Numbered from the stretch's first letter, positions 26,153 to 35,442 are shown. The stretch is DNA of 51,734 nucleotides from an uncultured Lachnospiraceae bacterium (GCA_910578715.1 CAJTRL010000021.1:1-51734), one strand, 5' to 3'. A program made the numbers and translations. Notes: a model not told the origin generated them from the sequence alone.

Positions 26153-26338
26153 ATTTCTGGCAGTATGGGCGCACGGACAGAGCATCGTTCTCTTTGGAGG
26201 CACGCTTGCGCTCCGCTAAAGGATGCAGCGGTACTAAGCTCAAATGCAGCAAGCTGCCCTTTCGCTAAGGACCGGCATCCTTTACAGGGCCTCCGTCAGA
26301 GAACGATGCTCTGTCCGGGCGCCCATACTGCCAGAAAT
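26153..26338 (+). repeat. Palindromic conserved-loop element, copy 2
   Basis: A 186-base element just after the helicase stop codon. Its inner arms and core are almost identical to copy 1 (CGGACAGAGCATCGTTCTCT; CTCCGCTAAA; ACTAAGCTCAAA; TTTACAGGGCC). Its outermost ~20 bases (26153-26173 with 26318-26338) are unrelated in sequence to copy 1 yet still pair with each other. The middle stem AAAGGATGC/GCATCCTTT is perfect here. Confidence 0.85.
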
Positions 26339-26363
26339 TTCTCCGAAATTTTGTGTCTTTTTA

Positions 26364-26393
26364 TTGACAATCATAGCGGTAAAATGGTATTTT
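26364..26393 (+). promoter_or_regulatory. Candidate promoter of the signalling island
   Basis: TTGACA (26364-26369), an 18-base spacer and TATTTT (26388-26393). A second perfect TATAAT occurs about 50 bases further on without a good -35. Together they fill the 150 bases between the palindromic element and the first REC-HD-GYP gene. Confidence 0.5.
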
Positions 26394-26494
26394 AGATGTG
26401 ATAGGAAAATCGTCAAAACAGGCGTTTCAGGCATTGGGTATAATGATATTAATAACATGACGATTATTAACGAAGAATGAGACAGGAGACGACA

Positions 26495-27598
26495 ATGGAA
26501 CAGGAGATGGAAAAATTAAAACAACAGATTTTAATTGTTGACGATGAAGAAGTAAACAGGGAAATACTGAAAGAAATGTTCAAAGACGGCAAATATGAAC
26601 TTCTGGAAGCGGACAACGGAGAAGATGCCGTTGCGAAGTTAAAGAACAATGACCGCATCGTACTTGTTCTGCTGGATATCGTAATGCCGATTATGGACGG
26701 TTTCGGGGTGCTGGAATTTATGCACGGACAGAATATGCTGAATGATATTCCGGTCATTCTGATTACGAGCGAAGATGCGCTGGACAGCGAAGACCAGGCG
26801 TATTCCTACGGCGTGGCGGATGTTATACATAAACCTTTTTACCCGCATATCGTGAAAAGAAGAAGCAAGAATATTGTAGATTTGTACCAGCATAAATATA
26901 ATATGGCGTTACGCCTGAAAGAACAGGAAGCGGAGATTCGGGAACAGGAAAGAAAAATTCGTGAAAATTCCGAATTTATGATTGATACGTTAAGCTCCGT
27001 TGTAGAAGCGAGAAGCGCGGAGACCGGAGAGCATACGAGACGCATCAAATATTTCACGAGAATTATGCTCAAATACCTGATGAAGTATTATCCGAAATAC
27101 GGCATCACACAGGAACAGATTGATGAGATTTCCAGAGCCAGTGCGCTTCACGATATCGGCAAAATCGGTATTCCGGATGCAATCCTGTTAAAACCGGGCC
27201 GCCTGACGCCGGAAGAATTTGAGATTATGAAGACGCATACGACAATCGGCTGCGAAATTCTGGAGAAGTCCTATAAAGACCAGACCAGCGAGTTTTACCG
27301 GTATTCTTATGATATCTGCCGTTATCACCATGAAAGATGGGACGGCAAGGGATATCCCGACCATCTCGCTGGGGAAGAAATCCCCATCTATACCCAGGTG
27401 GTTGCCATTGCGGATGTATATGACGCGCTGGTAAGTCCCAGAGTTTATAAGAGCGCATATGCTAACGGCATGGCGTACGATATGATTATGAATGGAGAGT
27501 GCGGGCAGTTTGCACCGGATGTACTGGAATGTTTTGCGCTTGCAAAGGAAGATTTCTTCAATATTGTTGAAGTAATTAAGATGTTTGACTTTTCATAA
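26495..27598 (+). CDS. Response regulator with HD-GYP domain (c-di-GMP phosphodiesterase)
   Basis: 367 residues; the ATG at 26495 is preferred because ACAGGAG lies upstream (26477 has none). A receiver domain (1-125, acceptor D61 in LLDIVMPIMDG, conserved K113) joins through a helical linker to an HD-GYP domain with the full motif set: GEHTRR (H180), ALHDIGKIGIP (H219-D220), THTTIG (H248), YHHERWDGKGYP (H278-H279) and VAIADVYDAL. Intact HD-GYP domains hydrolyse cyclic di-GMP, so this should be a phosphorylation-controlled phosphodiesterase. It is the first gene of the chemosensory island. Confidence 0.85.
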   Translation: MEQEMEKLKQQILIVDDEEVNREILKEMFKDGKYELLEADNGEDAVAKLKNNDRIVLVLLDIVMPIMDGFGVLEFMHGQNMLNDIPVILITSEDALDSEDQAYSYGVADVIHKPFYPHIVKRRSKNIVDLYQHKYNMALRLKEQEAEIREQERKIRENSEFMIDTLSSVVEARSAETGEHTRRIKYFTRIMLKYLMKYYPKYGITQEQIDEISRASALHDIGKIGIPDAILLKPGRLTPEEFEIMKTHTTIGCEILEKSYKDQTSEFYRYSYDICRYHHERWDGKGYPDHLAGEEIPIYTQVVAIADVYDALVSPRVYKSAYANGMAYDMIMNGECGQFAPDVLECFALAKEDFFNIVEVIKMFDFS

Positions 27599-27607
27599 AA
27601 AATTGCG

Positions 27608-27639
27608 GGCAGCAAAGATTGGGAATGATTTTTGCTGCC
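27608..27639 (+). other. Inverted repeat between REC-HD-GYP and PAS kinase genes
   Basis: GGCAGCAAA (27608-27616) and TTTGCTGCC (27631-27639) form a perfect 9-bp stem. There is no clear T run downstream, so termination would be partial; it could be an attenuator or an mRNA-stabilising hairpin. Confidence 0.5.
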
Positions 27640-27674
27640 TATCGATATATTAGGGGAATTTGGGGAGGCACATC

Positions 27675-29099
27675 ATGGAATGGAGTGAAGGGCGCGCATT
27701 CCCGATTGAGGATGCGTTGGAAATGGTCTTTGTGTTCAATCGTACGGGTATAATTTCCTATGCTAACGCTGCCGCCAGAAAGAAGCTGGAATATGAGGAC
27801 GATTTGTGCGGAAAGCGTATCAGCGATGTTTTTCCAGGAGCCTTTAAATCCACAGAGAACGGCTTTGAGACGGAGCATCCGTTTGGAAACGAGTTACATA
27901 ACTTTGTGGCATATCGTAAAAACCTGACCTGTTTTCCGGTGGAAGCCAGAGTGGTACAAAGCGCTTTTCAGGAAGATACTTATATCTGTATGGCCAACGA
28001 TATTCTGGAAAAAGAATATCTGAACCGGGAAATTACGCATGTGAAACAGGAAGCGGAGCAGGCATTAAAAGTAAAGTCTGAATTTGTTGCGAACGTGACG
28101 CACGAACTCCGGACGCCGGTCAACGGAATCCTCGGCAATACGAGGGAACTGCTGGAAACGGTTGGAGACGAACAGACAATAAAGGCGCTGCGGCTGATAG
28201 AACGCTGCTGCGGCGATATGAATAAAATCATCAATAACATTCTGGATTTTTCCAAGCTGGAAGCCGGAAAGTTTACGTTAGAGCCGCGCCGTTTCCATTT
28301 TCGGAACATGCTGGATTATGTCAGGAAGCAACATATTAATAAACTGACAGAGAAAGGAATCGGATTTTTCATGACGGTATCGCCGCAGATACCGGAGTAT
28401 ATCGTAGGCGATGAACTGCGCATCATACAGATTCTGAACAATCTGCTTTCCAATGCCCTGAAATTTACAGCCGTCGGCAAGATTACGCTGGAGGTAGTCA
28501 GGACGGCCAGGGTCAAAGACAAAATAGAACTGTTTTTTATTGTAAAAGATACCGGAATCGGCATCGATAAAGCCGACAAGGATAAGCTGTTTCAGAGTTT
28601 TTCCCAGGTGGATGCCTCTATTTCCAGAAAGTACGGCGGAACCGGGCTCGGCCTGAATATCTGCAAACAGCTTGCGGAACTGATGGGCGGTAAGATTGAA
28701 GTGGAGAGTGAGAAGAACAAGGGAAGCACGTTCTCCTTTTCTATCTGGGCAGGCATCTGTGAAGGCGAGGAAGCGGAGGAGCAGCCGGAAGAAGACGGCA
28801 ACAGCATGCACATGTTCGAGATGGCGCCCGGCGGGGAGGAAGAATCTACGGACAATGTGACGCAGTACGGCACGCCGGAGAATAAGGAAGCGCTGAAAAA
28901 GAATCTCTCGAAACTGATTCTATGTGTGGAAATGGAAAACTGGGAGAAAGCCGAGATGTTTATGGATACCATCCGGCAGCTGACACAGGAAGCGCCGCGG
29001 GAAGTCAGCCGCGTTATCCTGCGGCTGAAGATGGCGGTTCAGAAAGAAAGCTACGAGAAAGTGACTGCCGGATATGAAGAGTTAAATTCAATTTTATGA
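27675..29099 (+). CDS. PAS-domain sensor histidine kinase
   Basis: 474 residues from the ATG at 27675 (SD GGGGAGG). A PAS domain (about 8-115) has no membrane helices next to it; then HisKA with VANVTHELRTPVNG (H143), HATPase_c (LLSNALKFTAVGK; DTGIGIDKADKDKLF; GGTGLGLNI), and a C-terminal ~105-residue helical tail (LSKLILCVEMENWEKAE...), which may be an HPt-like or docking region without an obvious phospho-histidine. It is cytosolic. It sits between two REC-HD-GYP genes and may phosphorylate one or both. Confidence 0.8.
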   Translation: MEWSEGRAFPIEDALEMVFVFNRTGIISYANAAARKKLEYEDDLCGKRISDVFPGAFKSTENGFETEHPFGNELHNFVAYRKNLTCFPVEARVVQSAFQEDTYICMANDILEKEYLNREITHVKQEAEQALKVKSEFVANVTHELRTPVNGILGNTRELLETVGDEQTIKALRLIERCCGDMNKIINNILDFSKLEAGKFTLEPRRFHFRNMLDYVRKQHINKLTEKGIGFFMTVSPQIPEYIVGDELRIIQILNNLLSNALKFTAVGKITLEVVRTARVKDKIELFFIVKDTGIGIDKADKDKLFQSFSQVDASISRKYGGTGLGLNICKQLAELMGGKIEVESEKNKGSTFSFSIWAGICEGEEAEEQPEEDGNSMHMFEMAPGGEEESTDNVTQYGTPENKEALKKNLSKLILCVEMENWEKAEMFMDTIRQLTQEAPREVSRVILRLKMAVQKESYEKVTAGYEELNSIL

Positions 29100-29169
29100 T
29101 TTCATTCTATAATAAAGAAAAAAGGAAAGCGCAGAGCGGCAATTCTATTTTCGGAAAGAGGGGGCGGAC

Positions 29170-30228
29170 ATGGGGCATGAGGCAAAGGAACTGAAAGGCG
29201 AACGAATACTCATTGTGGATGATGTGGAAACGAACCGGCTGGTTCTGGAAGAAATCATCAAAGATATGGGCTGCTCGCCTGTGCTTGCCGAAAACGGCGA
29301 ACAGGCGCTGCAAATGGCAAAAGAATGTCCCCCAAAACTGATTCTGACGGATATTTCCATGCCGGGTATGGATGGTTACGAGCTGTGCAGAAATTTAAAG
29401 CATGACCCCAAAACACTGCATGTACCGATTATCTTTATATCGGCTTTTGATGACCCGATGGATATCGTGGAAGGATTTCTGCTTGGCGGGGAAGATTATA
29501 TCACGAAGCCTTTTATACCGGAAGTGGTTCAGGCCCGCGTGGGCGTGCATCTTCGTCTCTATGAAGTGAAGAACGAACTGATGGAGATGAACAGGCGGCT
29601 CCAGATTTCCGTCAGCGAACAGCTGAAACAAATGGAGCTGGAAAAGAAAAATATTCTGTATGCGCTGGCGAATATCGCGCTGCAGAACAGCGATTATGAA
29701 AACGACTATATGGAGCGGCTGCGAAAAAACTGCGGTATTCTGGCTCAGGGAATGCAGCTGTCACCGTTGTTTGAGGATAAAATATCCGATACTTATGTAG
29801 ATACGATAGAGCTGGCGACGCCGCTCTGCGATATCGGAAATATCGGTGTGCCGGTAGAACTTTTGAAGAAGAAGGACCTGACGGAAGAAGAACGGGAGAT
29901 TGTGCAGAATCATACGAATATCGGCGCGAGGCTGTTGAGCGATTTATATGTCAACAGCGATTATAACGAGTTTATCAGCACGGCAATCGATATTGCGCGT
30001 TATCATCACGAGAACTGGGATGGCAGCGGATATCCGGAACATCTTAAGGAACAGAAAATTCCGCTGGCTGCACAGATTGTAGCAGTGATGGAGCGGTATA
30101 CAAATCTGACGGAAAAGGGCGCTTATGGTAGGGAGGAGGCGCTTGCCGTCATGAAAGAAGAGGCGGGCGTAAAGTTTAACTCGGATATTTACACGATATG
30201 CTGTAAAATATCAAGGCAGTTATGCTGA
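29170..30228 (+). CDS. Receiver protein with degenerate HD-GYP domain
   Basis: 352 residues. The receiver (10-130) is intact, with D61 in LTDISMPGMDG and K113. The C-terminal domain is clearly HD-GYP by fold, with NHTNIGARLL and YHHENWDGSGYP retained. However, the HD pair is C220-D221 (LCDIGNIGVP in place of HDIGKIGIP), the first motif histidine is Tyr180, and VADVYDAL has become VMERYTNL. With two metal ligands gone it is probably not a phosphodiesterase and may instead bind c-di-GMP or partner proteins. The SD GAGGGGG precedes the start. Confidence 0.8.
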   Translation: MGHEAKELKGERILIVDDVETNRLVLEEIIKDMGCSPVLAENGEQALQMAKECPPKLILTDISMPGMDGYELCRNLKHDPKTLHVPIIFISAFDDPMDIVEGFLLGGEDYITKPFIPEVVQARVGVHLRLYEVKNELMEMNRRLQISVSEQLKQMELEKKNILYALANIALQNSDYENDYMERLRKNCGILAQGMQLSPLFEDKISDTYVDTIELATPLCDIGNIGVPVELLKKKDLTEEEREIVQNHTNIGARLLSDLYVNSDYNEFISTAIDIARYHHENWDGSGYPEHLKEQKIPLAAQIVAVMERYTNLTEKGAYGREEALAVMKEEAGVKFNSDIYTICCKISRQLC

Positions 30229-30231
30229 TGT

Positions 30232-30305
30232 TGAAAAATCAGAGATTTTTCATAGCCGAATTTATTCGGCAGGCGAATATTGTGCCTTTCAGGCCCAAAT
30301 ATCGC
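30232..30305 (+). promoter_or_regulatory. Three consecutive hairpins in the cheR leader
   Basis: TGAAAAATC-aga-GATTTTTCA (30232-30252), GCCGAAT-tt-ATTCGGC (30255-30270) and a longer stem closed by GCGA/TCGC with an inner GCCT-ttc-AGGC hairpin (30273-30305). They fill the gap after the degenerate HD-GYP gene. They could terminate or attenuate transcription, or form a structured 5' leader for the che genes. The remaining ~70 bases to the cheR start are AT-rich. Confidence 0.55.
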
Positions 30306-30377
30306 GGACAGAGAGTATATCATAGTTATAAAAACTAAATATTTTACATAAAATCTTTTTTTCGGGGGAATGGAAAG

Positions 30378-31196
30378 ATGATGATTACAGATGACGAATT
30401 ACAGCGAATTTCTGTGTTCATGAAACAGCGCTACGGTATTGAACTTGGACAGAAGAAAGTCATTGTAAACGGAAGACTGCAGAATTATGTAAGCAAGAAT
30501 GGCTGGAGTAATTATCATGAATTTATGGATTCGGTAGAGCGGGATAAATCCGGGGCGCTGGAAAAGATACTGGTTAATTTCCTGACAACGAACCATACCT
30601 ATTTTATGCGGGAGTTTGAGCACTTTGATTATTTCAGAAACGTTGTGCTCCCCTGGCTGAAGATGAAGGAAGCGGCCCACAAGGATTTGCGTATCTGGTG
30701 CGGCGCGGCTTCAACAGGCGAAGAACCTTATATGATTGCGATGGTTCTAGCGGATTTTTTTGGTCTGGAGAAAGACCAGTGGGACAAAAAGATTCTGGCG
30801 ACGGATATTTCCACGAAAGTTTTAAAGCAGGCGATGCTCGGCATATACAGCGAGGAGCAGCTGAAAAACCTTCCGGAGCAGTGGAAAAGACATTTTTTCC
30901 GGCCGGCTGCCGGAGGAAGCCAGTATCAGGTGACGGAGGAACTGAAAAAGGAGGTTATTTTCAGACAGTTCAATTTAATGGACCCGCTTCCTTTTAAGAA
31001 AAAACTCCATACGGTATTTATGCGGAACGTCATGATTTATTTTGATGACAATACCAAACGGGATTTGGTCCAGCGCGTATACGATGCGATGGTGCCGGGA
31101 GGATATTTCTTTATCGGAACGACAGAAACTATCGACAGAAGCAGCACGCCGTTCCAGATTATCCAGCCGTCGATATTCAGAAAAAGAGAGGGGTAG
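30378..31196 (+). CDS. cheR: CheR chemoreceptor methyltransferase
   Basis: 272 residues, the normal CheR length. An N-terminal helical domain (about 1-75) and a SAM-binding domain with IWCGAASTGEEPYMIAM (motif I), ATDISTKVLKQA (motif II), IFRQFNLMDPLPF and TVFMRNVMIYFD. It methylates glutamates of chemoreceptors using S-adenosylmethionine. GGGGGAATGG precedes the tandem ATGs at 30378/30381. cheB follows five bases after the stop. Confidence 0.9.
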   Translation: MMITDDELQRISVFMKQRYGIELGQKKVIVNGRLQNYVSKNGWSNYHEFMDSVERDKSGALEKILVNFLTTNHTYFMREFEHFDYFRNVVLPWLKMKEAAHKDLRIWCGAASTGEEPYMIAMVLADFFGLEKDQWDKKILATDISTKVLKQAMLGIYSEEQLKNLPEQWKRHFFRPAAGGSQYQVTEELKKEVIFRQFNLMDPLPFKKKLHTVFMRNVMIYFDDNTKRDLVQRVYDAMVPGGYFFIGTTETIDRSSTPFQIIQPSIFRKREG

Positions 31197-31201
31197 AGAG
31201 T

Positions 31202-32236
31202 ATGCAGCCTATTAAAGTATTGATTGTAGAGGATTCCATCGTATTCAGGGAACTTCTCGTACAGAATCTGAGCAAAGACCCGGCTATCAGAGTCGTGGCG
31301 ACTGCCAAAGACCCCTTCGAGGCAAGGGACCTGATTTTACAGCATAAACCGGATGTTATGACACTGGATGTGGAACTCCCGCGTATGAGCGGCATTGAGT
31401 TCCTGCGGAAGCTGATACCGCAGTACCCGCTTCCGGTTGTCGTTATCAGTGCTCTGAGCGATAAAGTATTCGATGCGATGAATGCGGGCGCCGTGGACTT
31501 TGTGGCGAAGCCTGCGGTATCGAACAGGCAGCAGCTGGAAGACTTTATCAAGAACGAACTGCTTACGAAGATTAAGATAGCATCGACAGCGAGAATCAGC
31601 AATATCAAGAAAACGGTTATGATGCAGCATGAACAGCAGCAGAGCCTTTCCGTCAAAAGGAGCAATCTCATTGTGGCGATTGGCGCTTCCACCGGAGGAA
31701 CGGAAGCGATTTATTCCGTCGTCAAGGATTTCGGAACGGATATTCCGGGCATTGTCTGCGTGCAGCACATGCCGCCCAAATTTACGGAAATGTATGCGAA
31801 GCGGCTGAATGACCAGTGCCGGATTCAGGTAAAGGAAGCGGAGACCGGAGACCGGGTGCTTCCGGGTCATATGTTAATCGCTCCCGGCGGAGACAGACAT
31901 ATGCGGCTTGTCAAGGTGAACGGTTCTTACCAGGTGGAGGTAAAGGCCGGGCCGAGGGTAAACGGGCACTGTCCTTCCGTAGAAGTTTTGTTTGAATCCG
32001 TTGCAAAAGTGGCGGGAAAGGATGCGGTTGGCATTATCCTGACAGGAATGGGAGGCGACGGCGGCAAAGGACTTTTAAGCATGCGTCAGGCCGGCGCAAA
32101 GACGATTGGCCAGGACGAATCCACCTGTGTTGTTTATGGAATGCCCAAAGTCGCATATGATTATGGGGCGGTAATGTATCAGGAAAAGCTGAATGATATC
32201 GCAGGAAGAACATATGCGTTATTAAATAACATGTAA
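31202..32236 (+). CDS. cheB: CheB chemoreceptor methylesterase/deamidase
   Basis: 344 residues. Receiver domain (1-125, MTLDVELPRMSG acceptor Asp), linker, then a methylesterase domain with the catalytic Ser in IGASTGGTEAI, the His in VQHMPPKF and the Asp in LTGMGGDGGKGL. Phosphorylated CheB removes methyl groups from receptors and so opposes CheR. It is in an operon with cheR (five-base gap) and the CheY-like gene (12-base gap). Confidence 0.9.
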   Translation: MQPIKVLIVEDSIVFRELLVQNLSKDPAIRVVATAKDPFEARDLILQHKPDVMTLDVELPRMSGIEFLRKLIPQYPLPVVVISALSDKVFDAMNAGAVDFVAKPAVSNRQQLEDFIKNELLTKIKIASTARISNIKKTVMMQHEQQQSLSVKRSNLIVAIGASTGGTEAIYSVVKDFGTDIPGIVCVQHMPPKFTEMYAKRLNDQCRIQVKEAETGDRVLPGHMLIAPGGDRHMRLVKVNGSYQVEVKAGPRVNGHCPSVEVLFESVAKVAGKDAVGIILTGMGGDGGKGLLSMRQAGAKTIGQDESTCVVYGMPKVAYDYGAVMYQEKLNDIAGRTYALLNNM

Positions 32237-32248
32237 AGGAGAAAGGAT

Positions 32249-32641
32249 ATGAAGATTCTATTAGCCGAAGATGATTTTGTCACAAGAAAATTTATGGTAA
32301 ATTTTCTGTCAAAGTACGGTGAATGTGATGTGACTGTGGACGGAATGGAAGCGGTCGATGCGTTCATGATGGCTTTGGAGGACGGCGAGCCTTATGATTT
32401 GATTTGTCTGGATATTATGATGCCTGTCATGGACGGTTATCAGTCGTTAGTAGGTATCCGTAATCTGGAGAAAGAAAGAAATATCCCGGAGGATAAGGCG
32501 GTCAAGGTCATCATGACGACGGCTCTGAACGATGAGGCTAATGTCAAGATGGCGTTTGAGCTTGGATGTACAATATACTCCGGCAAGCCGATAGACCAGG
32601 AGAAATTTGAACAGGCACTGAAAAAACTTGGTTTGGTCTGA
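32249..32641 (+). CDS. cheY: Single-domain CheY-like response regulator
   Basis: 130 residues, receiver only: acidic pocket ILLAEDDFVT, acceptor Asp in LICLDIMMPVMDG, conserved Thr in VIMTTAL and Lys in SGKPID. It lies between cheB and cheA, so it is the likely output of CheA. With no flagellar genes or CheC/CheX/CheZ phosphatase near, its target may not be a flagellar motor. AAAGGAGAAAGG precedes the start. Confidence 0.85.
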   Translation: MKILLAEDDFVTRKFMVNFLSKYGECDVTVDGMEAVDAFMMALEDGEPYDLICLDIMMPVMDGYQSLVGIRNLEKERNIPEDKAVKVIMTTALNDEANVKMAFELGCTIYSGKPIDQEKFEQALKKLGLV

Positions 32642-32681
32642 CAAAAGAACTTAACCGAAATATGCAGGAAAGGAGAACGAT

Positions 32682-34877
32682 ATGGCAGAAGAATTTAGTA
32701 CAGACGGTATGTTGGATATGTACCTGTTCGAGAACGGCCAGCTGTTAGAGCAGCTGCAGGATATGGTTCTGGAACAGAAAGATGCGGATTGCTTTGATGA
32801 AGACAGTATCAATGAAATCTTCAGAACCATGCATACCATTAAAGGCTCTTCTGGTATCATGATGTTCGACGAGATAACGGCTGTGGCGCATAAGCTGGAG
32901 GATGTTTTCTATTTCTTACGAGAATCCCATCCCGAAAATGTTCCACACTTGGAATTGGTGGACCATGTATTGGAAGTAGCCGATTTTATCTCGAATGAAA
33001 TGGAGAAAATCCGCAACGGCGAACCGGTAGACGGTCAGGCCGGGGAAATCGTTTCGACGCTCGATGAATTCTTGAATAAAATCAAAGGCGGCGGCGAAGG
33101 CGGAAAAGGCAAAAAGAAGAAAGGCGCGGAGGTTCCCGAAAACAAACATGAGGAGCCGAAACAGTTCTATATTGCGCCGATGGCTACCAGTGCCAGTCAT
33201 TTTTATAAGATTTATGTTTCCTTTTTCCCGGAAACCGAAATGGCAAACGTGCACGCATATAAGATTGTATACGCATTAAAGGAAGTTGCGGAGGATATCC
33301 TGTATTCGCCGGAAGATATTATTTCCGACCCGGACTGTGCGGAGACCATCATCAAAGAAGGCTTTAAGATTCTTTTACAGGCACAGGCGAGTGAGGAAGA
33401 GATTCGGAAAATCGTGGGTGTCGGTTATGATATTGAAAAAGTAGATATCTACGAATGCAAGGCGGAGGAATTTTTACAGGGATTCGACTTTACCGAACAG
33501 GATTTGGCGCCGGCGGCTCCGGTCATCGACTTAGAATCCAGCGTGGAAGAAATTGATTCCCGCACGCAGGCGGCGGAAGCGGAAGGCGAGAAGGAAGAGC
33601 AGAAGCCTGAAAAGCCCGCAAAACCTGCGATTGCACCCGGTGATTTCGTAATTAAGTCCAAAGAGCCGGGCAAACAGAAGAAACTGGCAAAAGATAAGCC
33701 AAAAGGAGAAAAAGCCTCCTTTATTAATGTTAATGTAAGCAAGATGGACCAGCTGATGGAACTGATTGGAGAGCTTGTTATTTCCGAATCGGTTGTGCTT
33801 CAGAATTCCGATTTGAAAGTGCCGGGCTTAAATCTCGACAATTTCAACAAGGCGGCGGCGCAGCTTTCCAAGATATCCACGGATTTGCAGAATGTTATTA
33901 TGTCCATGCGAATGGTACCGCTTACCAATACGTTCCAGAAGATGAACCGTATCGTATTCGATGTTTCCAGAAAACTTGGTAAAGACATTGAATTTGTGAT
34001 GGTCGGCGACCAGACAGAAGTGGATAAAAATATTGTGGAACATATTTCAGACCCGTTAATGCACATCGTAAGAAATTCCGTTGACCACGGAATCGAGTCC
34101 AAAGAAGAAAGACGCGACAGCGGCAAGCCGGAGAAAGGAAAGGTTACGTTATCCGCGAAGACGGAGGCCGGAAAGGTATGGATTAGCGTGGAGGACGACG
34201 GCGGCGGCCTTGACAGAGAAAAGATTATGGCCAAAGCGAGAAAACAGGGCATTCTGGATGAGACCAGAACGGATAGTTCCTATACGGATAAAGAAGTATT
34301 CCAGTTCATTACGCTGCCAGGTTTTTCTACCAACGAAGTCGTAACGGAATATTCGGGCCGTGGCGTCGGCATGGATGTTGTGGTTCAGAATATCCAGGCA
34401 ATCGGCGGTTCTCTGGAAATCGAGAGCAAGAAGGGCTTTGGCACGATTATGAGTCTGAAGATTCCGCTGACGCTCGCAATTATCGACGGTATCGTGATGG
34501 AAACCGGCCATTCATCCTTTGTTATGGAGACTGGCGCAATCAAGGAATTTGTCCGCGTGAAGGAAGACATGATGATTCACGAGCCGAACGGCGACGAATA
34601 CATCATGATTCGCGGCGAATGCTTCCCGGTTCTCAGACTCGGCCGCTGGTATGGTCTGACGGAATACAAAGAATCTGTGGAAGAAGGTGTTATGCTGATT
34701 CTCGAAGTGGAAGATAAGAAGGTATGTCTCCTCGTCGATAAGTTAATCGGTGAACAGGAAATCGTAGTAAAACCGATTCCTTCCTATATTAAGAAGGTCA
34801 AAGGCTTATCCGGCTGTACGCAGCTCGGCGACGGAAGCATCGCTTTGATATTGGACGCTCCGGGCTTGATAGAATAA
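32682..34877 (+). CDS. cheA: CheA chemosensory histidine kinase
   Basis: 731 residues with all CheA parts: HPt domain with RTMHTIKGSSGIM (H51), a glycine/lysine-rich linker, a P2-like response-regulator-binding domain (about 165-260), a second acidic linker, dimerisation domain (NVNVSKMDQLMELIGELVI), HATPase (LMHIVRNSVDHGIESKEER; SVEDDGGGLD; GRGVGMDVV) and a C-terminal CheW-like domain. It phosphorylates CheY and CheB under receptor control. Two cheW/MCP genes follow directly. AGGAAAGGAG lies upstream of the ATG. Confidence 0.92.
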   Translation: MAEEFSTDGMLDMYLFENGQLLEQLQDMVLEQKDADCFDEDSINEIFRTMHTIKGSSGIMMFDEITAVAHKLEDVFYFLRESHPENVPHLELVDHVLEVADFISNEMEKIRNGEPVDGQAGEIVSTLDEFLNKIKGGGEGGKGKKKKGAEVPENKHEEPKQFYIAPMATSASHFYKIYVSFFPETEMANVHAYKIVYALKEVAEDILYSPEDIISDPDCAETIIKEGFKILLQAQASEEEIRKIVGVGYDIEKVDIYECKAEEFLQGFDFTEQDLAPAAPVIDLESSVEEIDSRTQAAEAEGEKEEQKPEKPAKPAIAPGDFVIKSKEPGKQKKLAKDKPKGEKASFINVNVSKMDQLMELIGELVISESVVLQNSDLKVPGLNLDNFNKAAAQLSKISTDLQNVIMSMRMVPLTNTFQKMNRIVFDVSRKLGKDIEFVMVGDQTEVDKNIVEHISDPLMHIVRNSVDHGIESKEERRDSGKPEKGKVTLSAKTEAGKVWISVEDDGGGLDREKIMAKARKQGILDETRTDSSYTDKEVFQFITLPGFSTNEVVTEYSGRGVGMDVVVQNIQAIGGSLEIESKKGFGTIMSLKIPLTLAIIDGIVMETGHSSFVMETGAIKEFVRVKEDMMIHEPNGDEYIMIRGECFPVLRLGRWYGLTEYKESVEEGVMLILEVEDKKVCLLVDKLIGEQEIVVKPIPSYIKKVKGLSGCTQLGDGSIALILDAPGLIE

Positions 34878-34902
34878 ATTGAAAGAAAGGAACGGATATT
34901 GC

Positions 34903-35442
34903 ATGGAGAATATGAGCGAATTGAAAAGACAGGTAGACGAAGAACATTCCAGCGAACGCGATACGCAAAAGGGAAAGTACATGACCTTTAAATCCGGAAA
35001 TGAATATTTCGGGCTGGAAATCCAGTATGTAAACGAAATCATTCAGTTACAGGCGATTACGGCGATTCCTGAAACGGAAGATTATATCAAGGGTCTGATT
35101 AACCTGAGAGGAAAGGTAATTCCGGTCGTTGACGTTCGTCTGCGGTTCAAACAGGAACCATTCGAATACAATGACAGAACCTGTATCATTGTAATCAATA
35201 TCAAGTCCATGATGGTAGGACTGATTGTAGAGAAAATCGCGGAGGTTGTTGAAATCAAAGAAGATAACATTCTGCCGCCGCCGAGTGTAGGACGTACCGA
35301 TAAGGTGCAGAACAAATATGTATATGGCATTGGTAAGGTCGGGGATGCGGTGAAACTGCTGCTTGACCCGGATAAGCTCCTGAATGACCAGGATTTGACG
35401 GTTGTGGAACAGGCAAACGAAATGAATGTTGAAGAAGATTGA
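34903..35442 (+). CDS. cheW: CheW coupling protein
   Basis: 179 residues from the ATG at 34903 (SD AAAGGAA); a TTG further upstream is unlikely. A single CheW beta-barrel domain: YMTFKSGNEYFGLEIQYVNEI, LINLRGKVIPVVDVRLRF, VGLIVEKIAEVVEI. It links CheA to receptors. The first ~20 residues are a charged extension. The gene lies 25 bases after cheA and 11 bases before the receptor gene. Confidence 0.9.
   Translation: MENMSELKRQVDEEHSSERDTQKGKYMTFKSGNEYFGLEIQYVNEIIQLQAITAIPETEDYIKGLINLRGKVIPVVDVRLRFKQEPFEYNDRTCIIVINIKSMMVGLIVEKIAEVVEIKEDNILPPPSVGRTDKVQNKYVYGIGKVGDAVKLLLDPDKLLNDQDLTVVEQANEMNVEED

Noticed and set aside
30232..30305. c-di-GMP riboswitch upstream of cheR
   Set aside because: The conserved GEMM core sequences are not present; only generic hairpins are seen.
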